Positions 24,418-33,256 of a DNA stretch of 64,000 nucleotides are shown in pieces; within the stretch, counting starts at the first letter, position 1, and every line of letters begins with the position of its first letter. The notes under the pieces are model-generated. The model worked only from the letters and a program-made list of their open reading frames with translations. It searched no databases and was not told the origin of the DNA. The DNA comes from Szabonella alba. GTDB taxonomy: Bacteria > Pseudomonadota > Alphaproteobacteria > Rhodobacterales > Rhodobacteraceae. Location: assembly GCF_016765775.1 (NCBI RefSeq), contig NZ_JAESVN010000001.1, positions 620,001 to 684,000 on the forward strand, in the 5' to 3' direction. The position numbers and the translations under genes are program-made.

Positions 24418-26577
24418 ATGACGATACGCCGCCTGCTGTTTGCCACACCCCTTGCCCTTGCCTTGCTGCCGGGCCTGACGGGCCTTGCCCTTGCCCGCGA
24501 AAACCATGCGCTGCTGATCGGGGCCTCGACCTATCCCAAGCTTGAGGAACGGTTCTGGCTGCGCGGCCCGGCCAATGACATGCGGCTGGTCGCGACCTAC
24601 CTGACAACACAGGCGCCGGTGCGCTTCGATCCGGGTAATGTGACCATCCTTGCCGACGGGGTGGAAGCGGCAGCGGGTGATCCGACCCTTGCCGCGATCC
24701 GCGCGGCCTTTGCCGGTCTGACCGAACGGGTGCAGCCGGGGGATTTCGTCTATCTGCATTTTTCGGGCCATGGCAGTCAGGCCCCGGCGAAAGACCCCGA
24801 GTCCGAGTTGAACGGGCTGGATGAGTTGTTCCTGCCGATGGATATCGGACCGTGGAGCGATACGGTCGGCACGGTGGAAAACGCATTGGTCGATGATGAG
24901 ATCGGGCAGATGCTGGATGCGCTGCGCGCCAGGGGGGCCGATGTCTGGGCGGTGTTCGATGCCTGCCACAGCGGCACCGCAACCCGTGCCGCCCCTTCGG
25001 GCGATGAAGAGGTGCGGATGCGACAGTTGGCGCCCGAGGCGCTGGGCATTCCGACCGAGGCGCTGGACGCGGTGGCAAGCCGTGCGCTGCCGCAGCCCGA
25101 GGATCCCCGCGCAGCACCGGTCGCACCGGTTGTGACGCCCGTTGTCACCGCTGCCACCTCTGCTGCAGGCACTGTCGCGCCGGGCCGTCTGGTCGCGTTC
25201 TTTGCCGCACAAAGCGATGAGGTGACACCCGAAAAGCGCCTGCCCGCAGGCAAGCCGGGCCGCGTGCCGCAGGGGGTGTTCACCTATGCGCTGTTCGAGG
25301 CACTGGCCGAATATCCCGGTGCCACCTATGCCCAGATCGGGCAGGAGGTGCTGCGCAAATATGCGGTCAAGAACATGGCCCGATCCACCCCGCTGTTTGA
25401 GGGCGATCTGGATGCGGTGGTGTTTTCCGGCGATCCCGCGCCGCGTGTTGCGCAATGGCCCGCAACCCCCGATGACGCGGCGGGATTCACCCTTCCGGCA
25501 GGCAGTCTGCACGGGCTGGCGGCTGGCGCGCTGATGGCGGTGATGCCGGGGGCCGCCGCCCCGATGGAGGAGGCGCTGGGCTATGTCGCCCTGCGTGAGG
25601 TCGAGACCTTCACCGCCCGCGCCGAAGCGGTGGCGCATGAGGGCGTCACCCTGCCCGAAACGCTGCCGCGCGGGGTCTGGCTGCGCCGCATCGGCACGGA
25701 TGTCGATTTCACCCTGACCGTGGCGCTGCCCGAACCGGGCAATGCGCCTGCAGACCGGCTGACGCAGGCGCTGGACAGTCTGCACGATGAGGCCGGACCG
25801 CGCCTTGCCTTTGTCGCGCCGGGGGATGCGGCCGATCTGCGCCTTGCCGTGATCCCCGACAGCCCCCGCCCCGATGCGATCTGGATCCTGCCCGCAACCG
25901 GGCTGGCCGAGGATCTGGGCCAGACGCCCTCGGTCGCGACCACGCACAAGACGGGCGAGGAACTGGCCGTCACGCTGGCCGATACGCTGATTCATATGGC
26001 CAAGGCGATCAATCTCCTGAAACTTGGGGCCGCGGTTTCCGGCAATGATCTGGCGGTTTCAGTCGATCTGATGACGCGCTCACCCGAGAACCGGACGCTG
26101 CGGGCGCTGGCCACGACGCCGGTGCCGCGCCTTGTTCCCGATGACGAGATTCATGTCGAGGCCGCCAATGACAACGCCTTTCCGGTGGATGTGAACGTCC
26201 TTTATGTCGGCTCGGATTACTCGGTGACGCATATGTTTGCCGGGCGGCTGGGGCCGGGGGACCGGCTGCGTCAGGGTTTGCTGCGCATCACGGATGAGGC
26301 CTTCGGGCGCGACCGGCTGGTGCTGGTCATGACCCCCGCCGCGACCCATTCGGCGGTGGAAAACCTGTCCTTCCTGTCGCAGGACGCGGTCGAGGTCACC
26401 CGTGCCGCTGGGGCGGTGGCCCAGACGGCGCGGCCCGGTCTGGCCGGTGCGTTGTTCGAGGCCGGGTTTGGCCAGACCACCCGCGCGGCGGCCAGCCTGA
26501 TGGATGAGGAGGAGGAGGCGGGCGGTCCGGCGCCGATGATCCTGCAATTCGATCTGGATACGGTCTCGGCCGACTGA
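24418..26577 (+). CDS. Second exported caspase-fold (peptidase C14) protease with DUF4384-like C-terminus
   Basis: The protein has 719 residues with a Sec signal peptide (LLFATPLALALLPGLTGLALA-R). Caspase domain: ENHALLIGASTYPKLEERFW, catalytic His118 in YLHFSGHGSQAPAKD and catalytic Cys183 in AVFDACHSGTATRAA. An Ala/Pro/Val-rich linker follows (residues about 228-262). The C-terminal beta region has IHVEAANDNAFPVDVNVLYV, then GRLGPGDRLRQGLLRITDEA. Same architecture as the gene at 17817 but in a separate operon with paralogue B. Two exported caspases in one locus suggest division of labour or a cascade. Substrates are unknown; basic P1 preference is inferred from family knowledge. Confidence 0.88.
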   Translation: MTIRRLLFATPLALALLPGLTGLALARENHALLIGASTYPKLEERFWLRGPANDMRLVATYLTTQAPVRFDPGNVTILADGVEAAAGDPTLAAIRAAFAGLTERVQPGDFVYLHFSGHGSQAPAKDPESELNGLDELFLPMDIGPWSDTVGTVENALVDDEIGQMLDALRARGADVWAVFDACHSGTATRAAPSGDEEVRMRQLAPEALGIPTEALDAVASRALPQPEDPRAAPVAPVVTPVVTAATSAAGTVAPGRLVAFFAAQSDEVTPEKRLPAGKPGRVPQGVFTYALFEALAEYPGATYAQIGQEVLRKYAVKNMARSTPLFEGDLDAVVFSGDPAPRVAQWPATPDDAAGFTLPAGSLHGLAAGALMAVMPGAAAPMEEALGYVALREVETFTARAEAVAHEGVTLPETLPRGVWLRRIGTDVDFTLTVALPEPGNAPADRLTQALDSLHDEAGPRLAFVAPGDAADLRLAVIPDSPRPDAIWILPATGLAEDLGQTPSVATTHKTGEELAVTLADTLIHMAKAINLLKLGAAVSGNDLAVSVDLMTRSPENRTLRALATTPVPRLVPDDEIHVEAANDNAFPVDVNVLYVGSDYSVTHMFAGRLGPGDRLRQGLLRITDEAFGRDRLVLVMTPAATHSAVENLSFLSQDAVEVTRAAGAVAQTARPGLAGALFEAGFGQTTRAAASLMDEEEEAGGPAPMILQFDLDTVSAD

Positions 26578-26600
26578 CAGTCGGGTTTGGCCCTAGGGCC

Positions 26601-26637
26601 GGTCGGTCCTGCCTGTTCTGCAGGCGGCAGGGCCGAC
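26601..26637. terminator. Hairpin between convergent caspase and vWA genes
   Basis: GGTCGGTCCTGCC (26601-26613) pairs with GGCAGGGCCGACC (26625-26637) with one G-U pair. There is no clear T tract; its position between convergent stop codons suggests a bidirectional terminator. Confidence 0.6.
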
Positions 26638-26657
26638 CGACCGCGAGGGTCAGGCGC

Positions 26658-28781
26658 CTATCGGGCAGACAGACCTTGCGCCAGCCGCATCAGGCTGATG
26701 GCCTCGGCGCGATAGCCGAATTCATCCGCGCCCCGGCCCTCCAGCGCCAGCGCGATGGCTTGCGTCCAGCCCCAATCCCCCAGATAGGTGGCCCCGGTCA
26801 GCAATTGTCCGAAGCCCGCAATCGCGGCGGCAAAGCGCGCCTCGGGATCGGGTTCCCCGCTGCCCGGCAGGATCGGCGCTTCGATCAGCGCCGATTGGGT
26901 TTCCCCCGGGGCCTTGTAGCGCAGGCGCAGAAACCCCAGTTCATCCGAGGTTTCGGCCACCGGTTCCGCCACCTGATAGCGCAGGGGCGGCAGGCGCAGG
27001 GCGGGGCTGTCGGGGGCGGTCACCTCATAAAGTGCCGTCACCGAATGGCCTGCGCCGATTTCCCCCGCATCAACGCGGTCATTGTTGAAATCCTCCCGCG
27101 CCAGCATCCGGGTTTCATAGCCGATCAGCCGGTATTCCGCGACTTCTGCCGGGTTCCATTCGACCTGTATCTTCACATCATCGGCGATGGAAAACAGTGC
27201 GCCTGACAACTGGTCCACCAGAACCTTGCGCGCCTCTTGCAGCGTGTCGATATAGGCGGCCTGCCCGTTGCCGTTCTGCGCCAGTGCCTGCATCGTGGCA
27301 TCATCGAGATTGCCGCGCCCGAAGCCCAGAACCGACAAATAGATGCCGCTGTCCCTTTCCCGCGCGATCTGGTCGCGCAGCGCATCCGGGCCGGATGCGC
27401 CGACGTTGAAATCGCCATCCGTCGCCAGCAGCACGCGCGACACTTCCCCCGCGCCGGTCATGCGCCGCGCGGTGCGATAGGCCAGATCCAGCCCCTGCGC
27501 GCCTGCGGTCGATCCGCCCGCCTCCAGCCGGTCAAGGGCGGCAAGGATCGTCTCGCGCTCTTCGGCGCGGGTGGGGGGCAGCACCTCACCGGCGGAACCG
27601 GCATAGGCGACCATGGCGACCTGATCCTCGGGGCGCAGTTGCGGCAGCAAAAGACGCAGCGACTGTTTCAGAAGCGGCAGCCTGTCCGGCCCCTGCATCG
27701 ACCCGGATGTGTCGACCAGCAGCACAAGGTTCAGGGGCGGGCGGTCGGCAATCGCGGGCAGGCGGCCCTGCAACCCGATCCGCACCAACCGCGTATCGGC
27801 ATTCCACGGCGTTTCCATCACCGCGACCGAGGCATGGAACGGCGCCTCTCCCTCGGCCGGGGCGGGGTAATCATAGGGAAAATAATTCACCATCTCCTCG
27901 ATCCGCACCGCATCGGCCGGGGGCAGGGCACCGGCCATCAGCGATCGCCGGATCACGGCGTATGAGGCCGTATCGACATCGACCGAGAAGGTGGACACGG
28001 GGTCCTCCACCGTCACCCGGACGGGGTTCGCCGCCGCATTGGCAAAGCTGTCGCGATCCTCGGGCACAAGGCGCGCGGGCAGATCGGTCGGGGCCGGGGT
28101 GACCGACCCGACCACCGCCACACCGGGCATTACGGCCTTGGGCGAGGCATCGCCCTGCACGCGGCTGCGCGCGGCGGGGGCGGGCGGTGCCGGGGCGGGC
28201 GGCGGCGGGGCCGCTTCCATCTGCGGTGCGGCCAGCATATCGGCATCCGCAGCCGAGGGCGGCAGCACGGTTTCGATATCGCGGCCGGGTGGCGCGCTTT
28301 CGGGGGCCATCAGGGTCTCGGCGGTGGGGGGGGTAACAGGGGGGGCTGGATTCGTGCCCGCCCTTATTTGCGGGCCGTCGGATTGTGGGTTCTCGGATTG
28401 AAATCCCTCAGGCGTGGTTTCCCCGACTGTCAGGCCGGGCGGCATGACCGGGCCGGGATTTGTGCCGATCATGGGCAGCAGGACGAAAAGACCGACCCCC
28501 AAAGCGGCGGCAGAGGTGGTTGCGGCAAGCACGGGGCGAAAGGCAAGATTGGACAACATGGTGCGAACTCCGGTCAGAAATCCCGCCCCCGAAACCGGGC
28601 GGTCCTGACTGGAACGCATCTGCGCGCCCGATCCTTGGGCGTCTGCCTGCGGCAAGGCGTCAAATGCGGCCAGTGCTGCCGCCATGGCCCGGTCGCGCGC
28701 GCCATCCGGAGCGGGCGGGGTGGCGGCAAGCAGGCCGCGCTGCAGCCTGTCCAGATCGCTGTCCTTCTGGTCGCGGGTCAT
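26658..28781 (-). CDS. Membrane-anchored vWA-domain protein, YfbK type, coupled to an ECF sigma factor
   Basis: The protein has 707 residues. A short cytoplasmic-looking N-terminus (1-83, with the helix LDRLQRGLLAATP) is followed by one membrane helix (about 84-105), a long Pro-rich periplasmic linker, a von-Willebrand N domain (STFSVDVDTASYAVIRRSLM... PPADAVRIEEMVNYFPYDYP), a vWA domain with intact MIDAS (VLLVDTSGSM) and a DUF3520-like C-terminal part, as in E. coli YfbK. Its ATG overlaps the sigma-factor stop as ATGA. An ECF-coupled single-pass protein with a small cytoplasmic N-terminus has the layout of an anti-sigma factor, here with a vWA sensor outside; that reading is inference. Confidence 0.88.
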   Translation of the reverse strand: MTRDQKDSDLDRLQRGLLAATPPAPDGARDRAMAAALAAFDALPQADAQGSGAQMRSSQDRPVSGAGFLTGVRTMLSNLAFRPVLAATTSAAALGVGLFVLLPMIGTNPGPVMPPGLTVGETTPEGFQSENPQSDGPQIRAGTNPAPPVTPPTAETLMAPESAPPGRDIETVLPPSAADADMLAAPQMEAAPPPPAPAPPAPAARSRVQGDASPKAVMPGVAVVGSVTPAPTDLPARLVPEDRDSFANAAANPVRVTVEDPVSTFSVDVDTASYAVIRRSLMAGALPPADAVRIEEMVNYFPYDYPAPAEGEAPFHASVAVMETPWNADTRLVRIGLQGRLPAIADRPPLNLVLLVDTSGSMQGPDRLPLLKQSLRLLLPQLRPEDQVAMVAYAGSAGEVLPPTRAEERETILAALDRLEAGGSTAGAQGLDLAYRTARRMTGAGEVSRVLLATDGDFNVGASGPDALRDQIARERDSGIYLSVLGFGRGNLDDATMQALAQNGNGQAAYIDTLQEARKVLVDQLSGALFSIADDVKIQVEWNPAEVAEYRLIGYETRMLAREDFNNDRVDAGEIGAGHSVTALYEVTAPDSPALRLPPLRYQVAEPVAETSDELGFLRLRYKAPGETQSALIEAPILPGSGEPDPEARFAAAIAGFGQLLTGATYLGDWGWTQAIALALEGRGADEFGYRAEAISLMRLAQGLSAR

Positions 28782-29317
28782 GGCATGGCCTCCTGCCGCG
28801 CAATCGCGCGCAGCCGTTTCTTCACTTCCGACATCCGCCAGGCAATCGTGCCCTCGGACAGGCCCAGAACGGCGGCGGCCTCGGCCTGTGTCATGTCTTC
28901 CTCCACCGTCAGGGCCAGCGTGTCGCGCAATTCCTCAGGCAGCATCGCCATCGCCGCCCGCAGCCAGTCCTGTGCGGCACTGGCCTCGGACAGATCGGCC
29001 TGACGGTTCACCTCCCAGTCGCCCCAGCCAATGGCGGCACGGCTGGCGGCCCCCGTCCGGCGGCGGCGGTCATGGGCGGCATTCACCGCAACCCGGTAAA
29101 GCCATGTGGTGAACCGCGCCTCGGCCCGCCAGTGGCGCAGCTTGGCGGGCAGGGCCAGGCAGATATCCTGCGCCAGATCCTCGGCTTCGGCCCGGTCCCC
29201 GGTCAGCCGCCAGCAAAGGCGATAGAGCCGGTCGTAATGCCGCGCCAGCAGCCCCGCGAACGCATCGCGGTCACCGCGCGCGGCGGCAAGGGCAAGGGTG
29301 TCATCTGCGGTTTCCAT
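28778..29317 (-). CDS. ECF-type RNA polymerase sigma factor
   Basis: The protein has 179 residues from the ATG at 29317; an ATG at 29323 and a GTG at 29326 are alternatives and no ribosome-binding site decides. Region 2: FAGLLARHYDRLYRLCWRLT, EAEDLAQDICLAL and FTTWLYRVAVNAAHDRRRR. Region 4: LPEELRDTLALTVEEDMTQA and VLGLSEGTIAWRMSEVKKRL. There is no C-terminal extension. It directs a small stress regulon and usually its own operon. Its stop overlaps the start of the vWA membrane protein, the usual position of an anti-sigma gene. Confidence 0.92.
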   Translation of the reverse strand: METADDTLALAAARGDRDAFAGLLARHYDRLYRLCWRLTGDRAEAEDLAQDICLALPAKLRHWRAEARFTTWLYRVAVNAAHDRRRRTGAASRAAIGWGDWEVNRQADLSEASAAQDWLRAAMAMLPEELRDTLALTVEEDMTQAEAAAVLGLSEGTIAWRMSEVKKRLRAIARQEAMP

Positions 29318-29461
29318 CAGCATCACGATATTTGAGACGCGCCCCGGTGCGCAATCCTTGGCGCGATGACACAGAAAATCTGCCTCATGTTCCAGTCGTC
29401 GGAAAAGGCAATGGCAGGAAGGTGGGTCAGGGGGTGGCGGGAGTGCGAAAGCGCGGCGCGT

Positions 29462-29914
29462 TCAGGTCCCGCCCTTGGGGCTGTCCCCGAGGCTGTCGCC
29501 GAGACTATCCTTGGGGGGGTCTTCGGTGGCCGCCGGTTCGGGTAAGGGAAAGCGGCCATTCGGCCCCGCGGCGGCGGGCAGCGTGCCCCAGACCGAGACA
29601 TGCAGATCGGCCTTGCCGTCCGGGGCCAGATGTTCGGGTGTGATCCCCACGATGCGCACCCGCAGACTGCCGCGCCGCGCCAGAAGGGGGGCCACAAGCG
29701 CCGCCGCTGCCGGACCAAGACAGCCGATCGTGCCCTGTTCCCGGCGGCTGAGAAACAGGAATCGCCGCCGGATCTGTGCCGCAACCCCGATCCGGCCATC
29801 CGTGGTTTCGAACAGTTCCGCCGCATCCCCGATGGAAAGACCGGTCCGGTTGATCCCCTGCCGCAGCCCGTAGACCGGGGCCTTGTGAAGGATGGGTTGT
29901 AGGAAATCCTGCAT
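29462..29914 (-). CDS. Hypothetical protein, possibly HIRAN-like
   Basis: The protein has 150 residues and no signal peptide. The central part, RRFLFLSRREQGTIGCLGPA followed by ALVAPLLARRGSLRVRIVGI, loosely resembles HIRAN-type modules (IG.L....A..L.P.L ... V..I), but the match is weak. The tail (EPAATEDPPKDSLGDSLGDS) is an acidic, Pro/Ser-rich linker with a short imperfect repeat. It sits upstream of the sigma factor on the same strand with a 144-bp gap, so it is perhaps separate. Third-position G+C bias and the lack of competing frames support coding. Function unknown. Confidence 0.5.
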   Translation of the reverse strand: MQDFLQPILHKAPVYGLRQGINRTGLSIGDAAELFETTDGRIGVAAQIRRRFLFLSRREQGTIGCLGPAAAALVAPLLARRGSLRVRIVGITPEHLAPDGKADLHVSVWGTLPAAAGPNGRFPLPEPAATEDPPKDSLGDSLGDSPKGGT

Positions 29915-30008
29915 CGCGATGCCCTTTTCGGCAATTCTGTTGGCCCCATGGTCATCGCATGGCCCCGGATCGCAAGCCCCGCCGGGTTCCTTCCGGCCTG
30001 GACTGGCC

Positions 30009-30047
30009 GATCCCCGCCGAGGGGTCGTGCCGCAGTCGGCGGGGATC
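30009..30047 (-). terminator. Perfect 12-bp hairpin downstream of the peptidoglycan-binding gene
   Basis: GATCCCCGCCGA (30009-30020) and TCGGCGGGGATC (30036-30047), 15-base loop. It lies 84 bp past the stop of the gene at 30131. No T tract, so it may be rho-assisted or a stability element. Confidence 0.55.
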
Positions 30048-30130
30048 AGCCGCCGGGCTGCAGGGCCGATGCGAAATGGGGCGGATCGCCCGCCCCCGAT
30101 GCCCCGTCCGGTCCTATCCCGGGCCGCAGG

Positions 30131-30694
30131 TCAGACCAGCAGCGCCTCCATCAGCGCATGCGCCCCGGCAAGGCTTTCCAGCCCGCCCGTGCGGCCCGAC
30201 TGGCGGGCAAAGGCATAGATCGCCTCATGCGTACGCGGACCGAAGGCCCCGTCGATGGCGCCGCCGTAATAGCCATAGGCGGCCAGCCTGCGCTGGATCG
30301 CCTGACGCCGGGCGGGGCTGTAGCTGTTGAAGGCCCTTGCGCTGGCAGTCTGGTAAAGCCCCGAACTGACCGGCGGCTCTGCCCCCACGACCCGGCCCCG
30401 GCGGGGGCCGTAATCCTGCGCGCGCGGCCGGTCATGGTCGCGGTAGCGCGGCTGACCGTGATCCTGATAGCGCGGCGGCGGGTTATAGTGCGGCACCACC
30501 TGCTGCGGCGTGGCCGCGCGGGCCTGACGCTTGCGCTGGTCCAGAATGATTGCCCCGACAATCGCGGCAGCGGCGGCACCTTTCAGGAAATTGCGTTCAT
30601 TCTTGCCAAGCGCATGGGCGGGCGCGACGGGGGTGGCGATCAGGGCCAGACCGGCAATCGCGGCGGCAATTGTGGTGCGGAACATGGGCAGCAT
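30131..30694 (-). CDS. Exported peptidoglycan-binding (PG_binding_1-like) protein
   Basis: The protein has 187 residues. AAAGGA lies 6 bases before the ATG at 30694. Signal peptide (RTTIAAAIAGLALIATPVAPAHA-L), a hydrophobic Gly/Ala helix (FLKGAAAAAIVGAIILDQRK), then a Pro/Arg/Asp/Tyr-rich low-complexity linker (PPPRYQDHGQPRYRDHDRP). The C-terminal ~60 residues read RRQAIQRRLAAYGYYGGAID, then GAFGPRTHEAIYAFAR, the classic peptidoglycan-binding repeat (Q..L...GYY.G.IDG..G..T..A). It probably anchors to the cell wall; no catalytic domain is present. Confidence 0.82.
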   Translation of the reverse strand: MLPMFRTTIAAAIAGLALIATPVAPAHALGKNERNFLKGAAAAAIVGAIILDQRKRQARAATPQQVVPHYNPPPRYQDHGQPRYRDHDRPRAQDYGPRRGRVVGAEPPVSSGLYQTASARAFNSYSPARRQAIQRRLAAYGYYGGAIDGAFGPRTHEAIYAFARQSGRTGGLESLAGAHALMEALLV

Positions 30695-30827
30695 GTCTTG
30701 TCCTTTCGATGGGCGCCCGGTGTTTCGGGTCGCAATGGACCAGAGATGGCCCGTAGCACTACGATAGGCAAAAACCGCCGCACGCTATCGAATAGCAAAA
30801 GGAATTTCAAAGACTTGGTGCCGCTCC

Positions 30828-30884
30828 TTTCATCTTGGAAAAAATACCTCACTGGGGGTCCGGGGGGCCTGAAGCCCCCCGGCC
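30828..30884 (-). repeat. Dispersed hairpin-plus-tail intergenic repeat, copy 1
   Basis: Read on the minus strand: GGGGGGC-TTCAG-GCCCCCC, then GGACCCCCAGTGAGGTATTT, then TTTCCAAGATGAAA. The same arrangement recurs at 38855, 53445 and 63470. It lies downstream of the convergently placed SSADH gene end and upstream of the peptidoglycan-binding gene. The hairpin can act as a terminator. Confidence 0.75.
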
Positions 30885-30926
30885 TTGGCCACAGTGGCGC
30901 AGCCAGACGCAGGGTCAGACGCGCGC

Positions 30927-32405
30927 TCAGACACTGAGGCAGATGTATTTCATCTCCAGGAAGTCCTCCATCCCGTGATGCGACCCTTCCCGGCCCAGAC
31001 CAGATTGCTTCACACCGCCGAACGGGGCCACCTCGGTCGAGATCAGCCCGGTATTCACGCCGACGATGCCGTATTCCAGCCCTTCCTGCACTCGCGTCAC
31101 CCGCCCGATATCGCGGGCATAGAAATAGGCGGCAAGGCCGAAGATCGTGTCATTGGCCCGGGCGATCACCTCCTCCTCGGTCGAGAACCGGAACAGCGGC
31201 GCCATCGGGCCGAAGGTCTCTTCATTGGTCACGGCCATATCCTGCGTCACATCGGTCAGGATGGTGGGCTGGAAATAGCTTCCGCCCCGTTCATGACGCG
31301 CCCCGCCCATCATGACCTTGGCGCCCTTGGCCTTGGCATCGGCGATATGGTCCTCGACCTTCTCGACCGCTGCCATATTGATCAGCGGGCCGAAATCCAC
31401 CGCCTCGGTCAGGCCGTCGCCGACCTTGGTTTTTGCGACCGCCTCGGCCAGCTTGGCCGAAAAGGCGTCATAGACGGCGTCCTGCACATAGATCCGGTTC
31501 GCGCAGACGCAGGTCTGGCCGTTATTGCGGAACTTCGAGGCCATGGCGCCCTGCACCGCCGCATCCAGATCGGCATCGTCAAAGACGATGAAGGGCGCGT
31601 TGCCGCCAAGTTCCATCGAGCATTTCATCACCTGATCGGCGGCTTGCCGCAGCAGGATGCGCCCGACCTCGGTCGAACCGGTGAAGGTCAGTTTGCGCAC
31701 GGCCGGGTTCTCGCAGAATTCCTTGCCGATATCCGAGGACTTCTTCGATGTAATGACCGAAAAGATACCCGCAGGCAGGCCCGCGCGTTCCGCCAATACC
31801 GCGATGGCCAGCGCCGAAAGCGGGGTTTCGGCGGCGGGGCGGGCGACAAAGCCGCAGCCTGCAGCAAGGGCCGGGCCGCATTTGCGGGTGATCATCGCAT
31901 TGGGAAAGTTCCAGGGCGTGATTGACCCGACAACCCCGATCGGCTGTTTCAGCACGGTGATGCGCTTGTCGGGCTGATGGCCGGGAATGGTCTCGCCATA
32001 AACCCGCTTGGCCTCTTCGGCGAACCATTCGATGAAGGCCGCGCCATAGGCAATTTCACCCTTCGCCTCGGCCAGCGGCTTGCCCATTTCGGCGGTCAGG
32101 ATCGCGCCCAGATCGTCCTGCGCCTCCATCATCAGATTGAACCATTTGCGCAGGATATTGGCGCGCTCCTTAGCTGTGCGCGCGGCCCAGCCTTTCATCG
32201 CGGTCTCGGCGGCGGCAATGGCGCGGGCGGTTTCGGCGCGGCCCAGATCGGGCACGCTGCAGATCACGTCGCCGCGTGCGGGATTGGTCACTGCAAAGGT
32301 CGTGCCATCATCGGCGTCGATCCATTCGCCTGCGACATAGGCTTTGGTCGCCAGCAGCGTCGGGTCCTTGAGCAGTGACTTGAGATCGGTCACGGTGTCG
32401 AGCAT
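30927..32405 (-). CDS. gabD: NAD(P)-dependent succinate-semialdehyde dehydrogenase
   Basis: The protein has 492 residues. The start at 32405 has GGAGG 6 bases upstream. It oxidises succinate semialdehyde to succinate. Aldehyde-dehydrogenase landmarks: TPWNFPNAMITRK, FTGSTEVGR, general-base Glu265 (CSMELGGNAP) and nucleophile Cys299 (NNGQTCVCANR), with a second Cys two residues later as in GabD enzymes. It ends PFGGVKQSGLGREGSHHGME, typical of SSADH. One oddity is that the cofactor-binding KPAxxTP motif reads RPAAETP. Single gene, divergent from the hydrolase at 32477. Confidence 0.9.
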   Translation of the reverse strand: MLDTVTDLKSLLKDPTLLATKAYVAGEWIDADDGTTFAVTNPARGDVICSVPDLGRAETARAIAAAETAMKGWAARTAKERANILRKWFNLMMEAQDDLGAILTAEMGKPLAEAKGEIAYGAAFIEWFAEEAKRVYGETIPGHQPDKRITVLKQPIGVVGSITPWNFPNAMITRKCGPALAAGCGFVARPAAETPLSALAIAVLAERAGLPAGIFSVITSKKSSDIGKEFCENPAVRKLTFTGSTEVGRILLRQAADQVMKCSMELGGNAPFIVFDDADLDAAVQGAMASKFRNNGQTCVCANRIYVQDAVYDAFSAKLAEAVAKTKVGDGLTEAVDFGPLINMAAVEKVEDHIADAKAKGAKVMMGGARHERGGSYFQPTILTDVTQDMAVTNEETFGPMAPLFRFSTEEEVIARANDTIFGLAAYFYARDIGRVTRVQEGLEYGIVGVNTGLISTEVAPFGGVKQSGLGREGSHHGMEDFLEMKYICLSV

Positions 32406-32476
32406 TGAGTATCCTCCGGTAAGATTGGCGCAATGCAATCACGCCAGCCCGGGGAAGTCCAGAAAGGGGAACGGGG

Positions 32477-33256
32477 ATGAATATAGACCGCGCTTATATG
32501 AACGGTGCCTTCATCGCGGGGGCCGATGCCTATCCGCCCCGGTGGGAGGCGAAGGCTGCGGCCTTCCGGCAAGGCTTGGGCAAGCGGGCAGAGACCGGCA
32601 TCGCCTATGGGTCCGGCGCGCGGCAGGCCTATGATCTGTTCCGCCCCGAGGGGACAGCGCGGGGGCTGATGGTCTTCATCCATGGCGGCTACTGGATCCG
32701 GTTTGACCGCTCGATGTGGTCGCATCTCGCCGCCGGGGCGCTGGCGCGGGGATGGGCCTGTGCGATGCCCTCCTACACGCTGGCCCCGGAGGCGCGGATC
32801 CGCGAGATGGGGCAGGAGATGGTAACGATGCTGGCCCATGCCGGGGCCGCCGTTCCGGGGCCGCTGGTGGTGACGGGACATTCGGCAGGCGGGCATCTGG
32901 CCGCGCGCATGGCCTGTGCCGATATCGCGGTTGCCGGGCTGCGCCGGGTGGTGCCGATTTCACCGCTGACCGATCTGGAACCGCTGTCGCAAACCGCGAT
33001 GCAGGCGCAGTTGCAGCTTGATGCCGCCGAGATTGCCAGCGAAAGCCCCGCGCGCCTGAACCTGCGCACCGGGGTCGAGGCGCATATCCGTGTCGGCGGG
33101 CAGGAGCGCCCGGCCTTTCTGTGGCACGCAAGACTGCTGGCCGAGGAATGGAATTGTGATTGGTCGGTCGCGCCCGGCCTGCATCATTTCGATGTGATCG
33201 ACGCGCTGGAGGATCCCGACAGCGAGTTGACGGAGATCCTGCTGGGCGGGTTTTAG
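32477..33256 (+). CDS. Alpha/beta hydrolase, kynurenine-formamidase/HSL-like
   Basis: The protein has 259 residues. The oxyanion HGG motif (FIHGGYWIRFDRSMW), nucleophile Ser136 in VVTGHSAGGHLAARM, and a C-terminal HHFDVID containing the catalytic His are all visible. HGGYW plus GHSAGG is the pattern of bacterial kynurenine-formamidase-like and HSL esterases. Cytoplasmic (no signal). It is divergent from gabD with a 71-bp promoter gap; the pairing might reflect a shared amino-acid catabolic use, but the substrate is not determinable here. Confidence 0.83.
   Translation: MNIDRAYMNGAFIAGADAYPPRWEAKAAAFRQGLGKRAETGIAYGSGARQAYDLFRPEGTARGLMVFIHGGYWIRFDRSMWSHLAAGALARGWACAMPSYTLAPEARIREMGQEMVTMLAHAGAAVPGPLVVTGHSAGGHLAARMACADIAVAGLRRVVPISPLTDLEPLSQTAMQAQLQLDAAEIASESPARLNLRTGVEAHIRVGGQERPAFLWHARLLAEEWNCDWSVAPGLHHFDVIDALEDPDSELTEILLGGF

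Noticed and set aside
24334-25995. Minus-strand frame of 553 codons opposite the second caspase gene
   Set aside because: Low-complexity, Arg/Gln/His-rich shadow of a gene with an intact Cys/His dyad.
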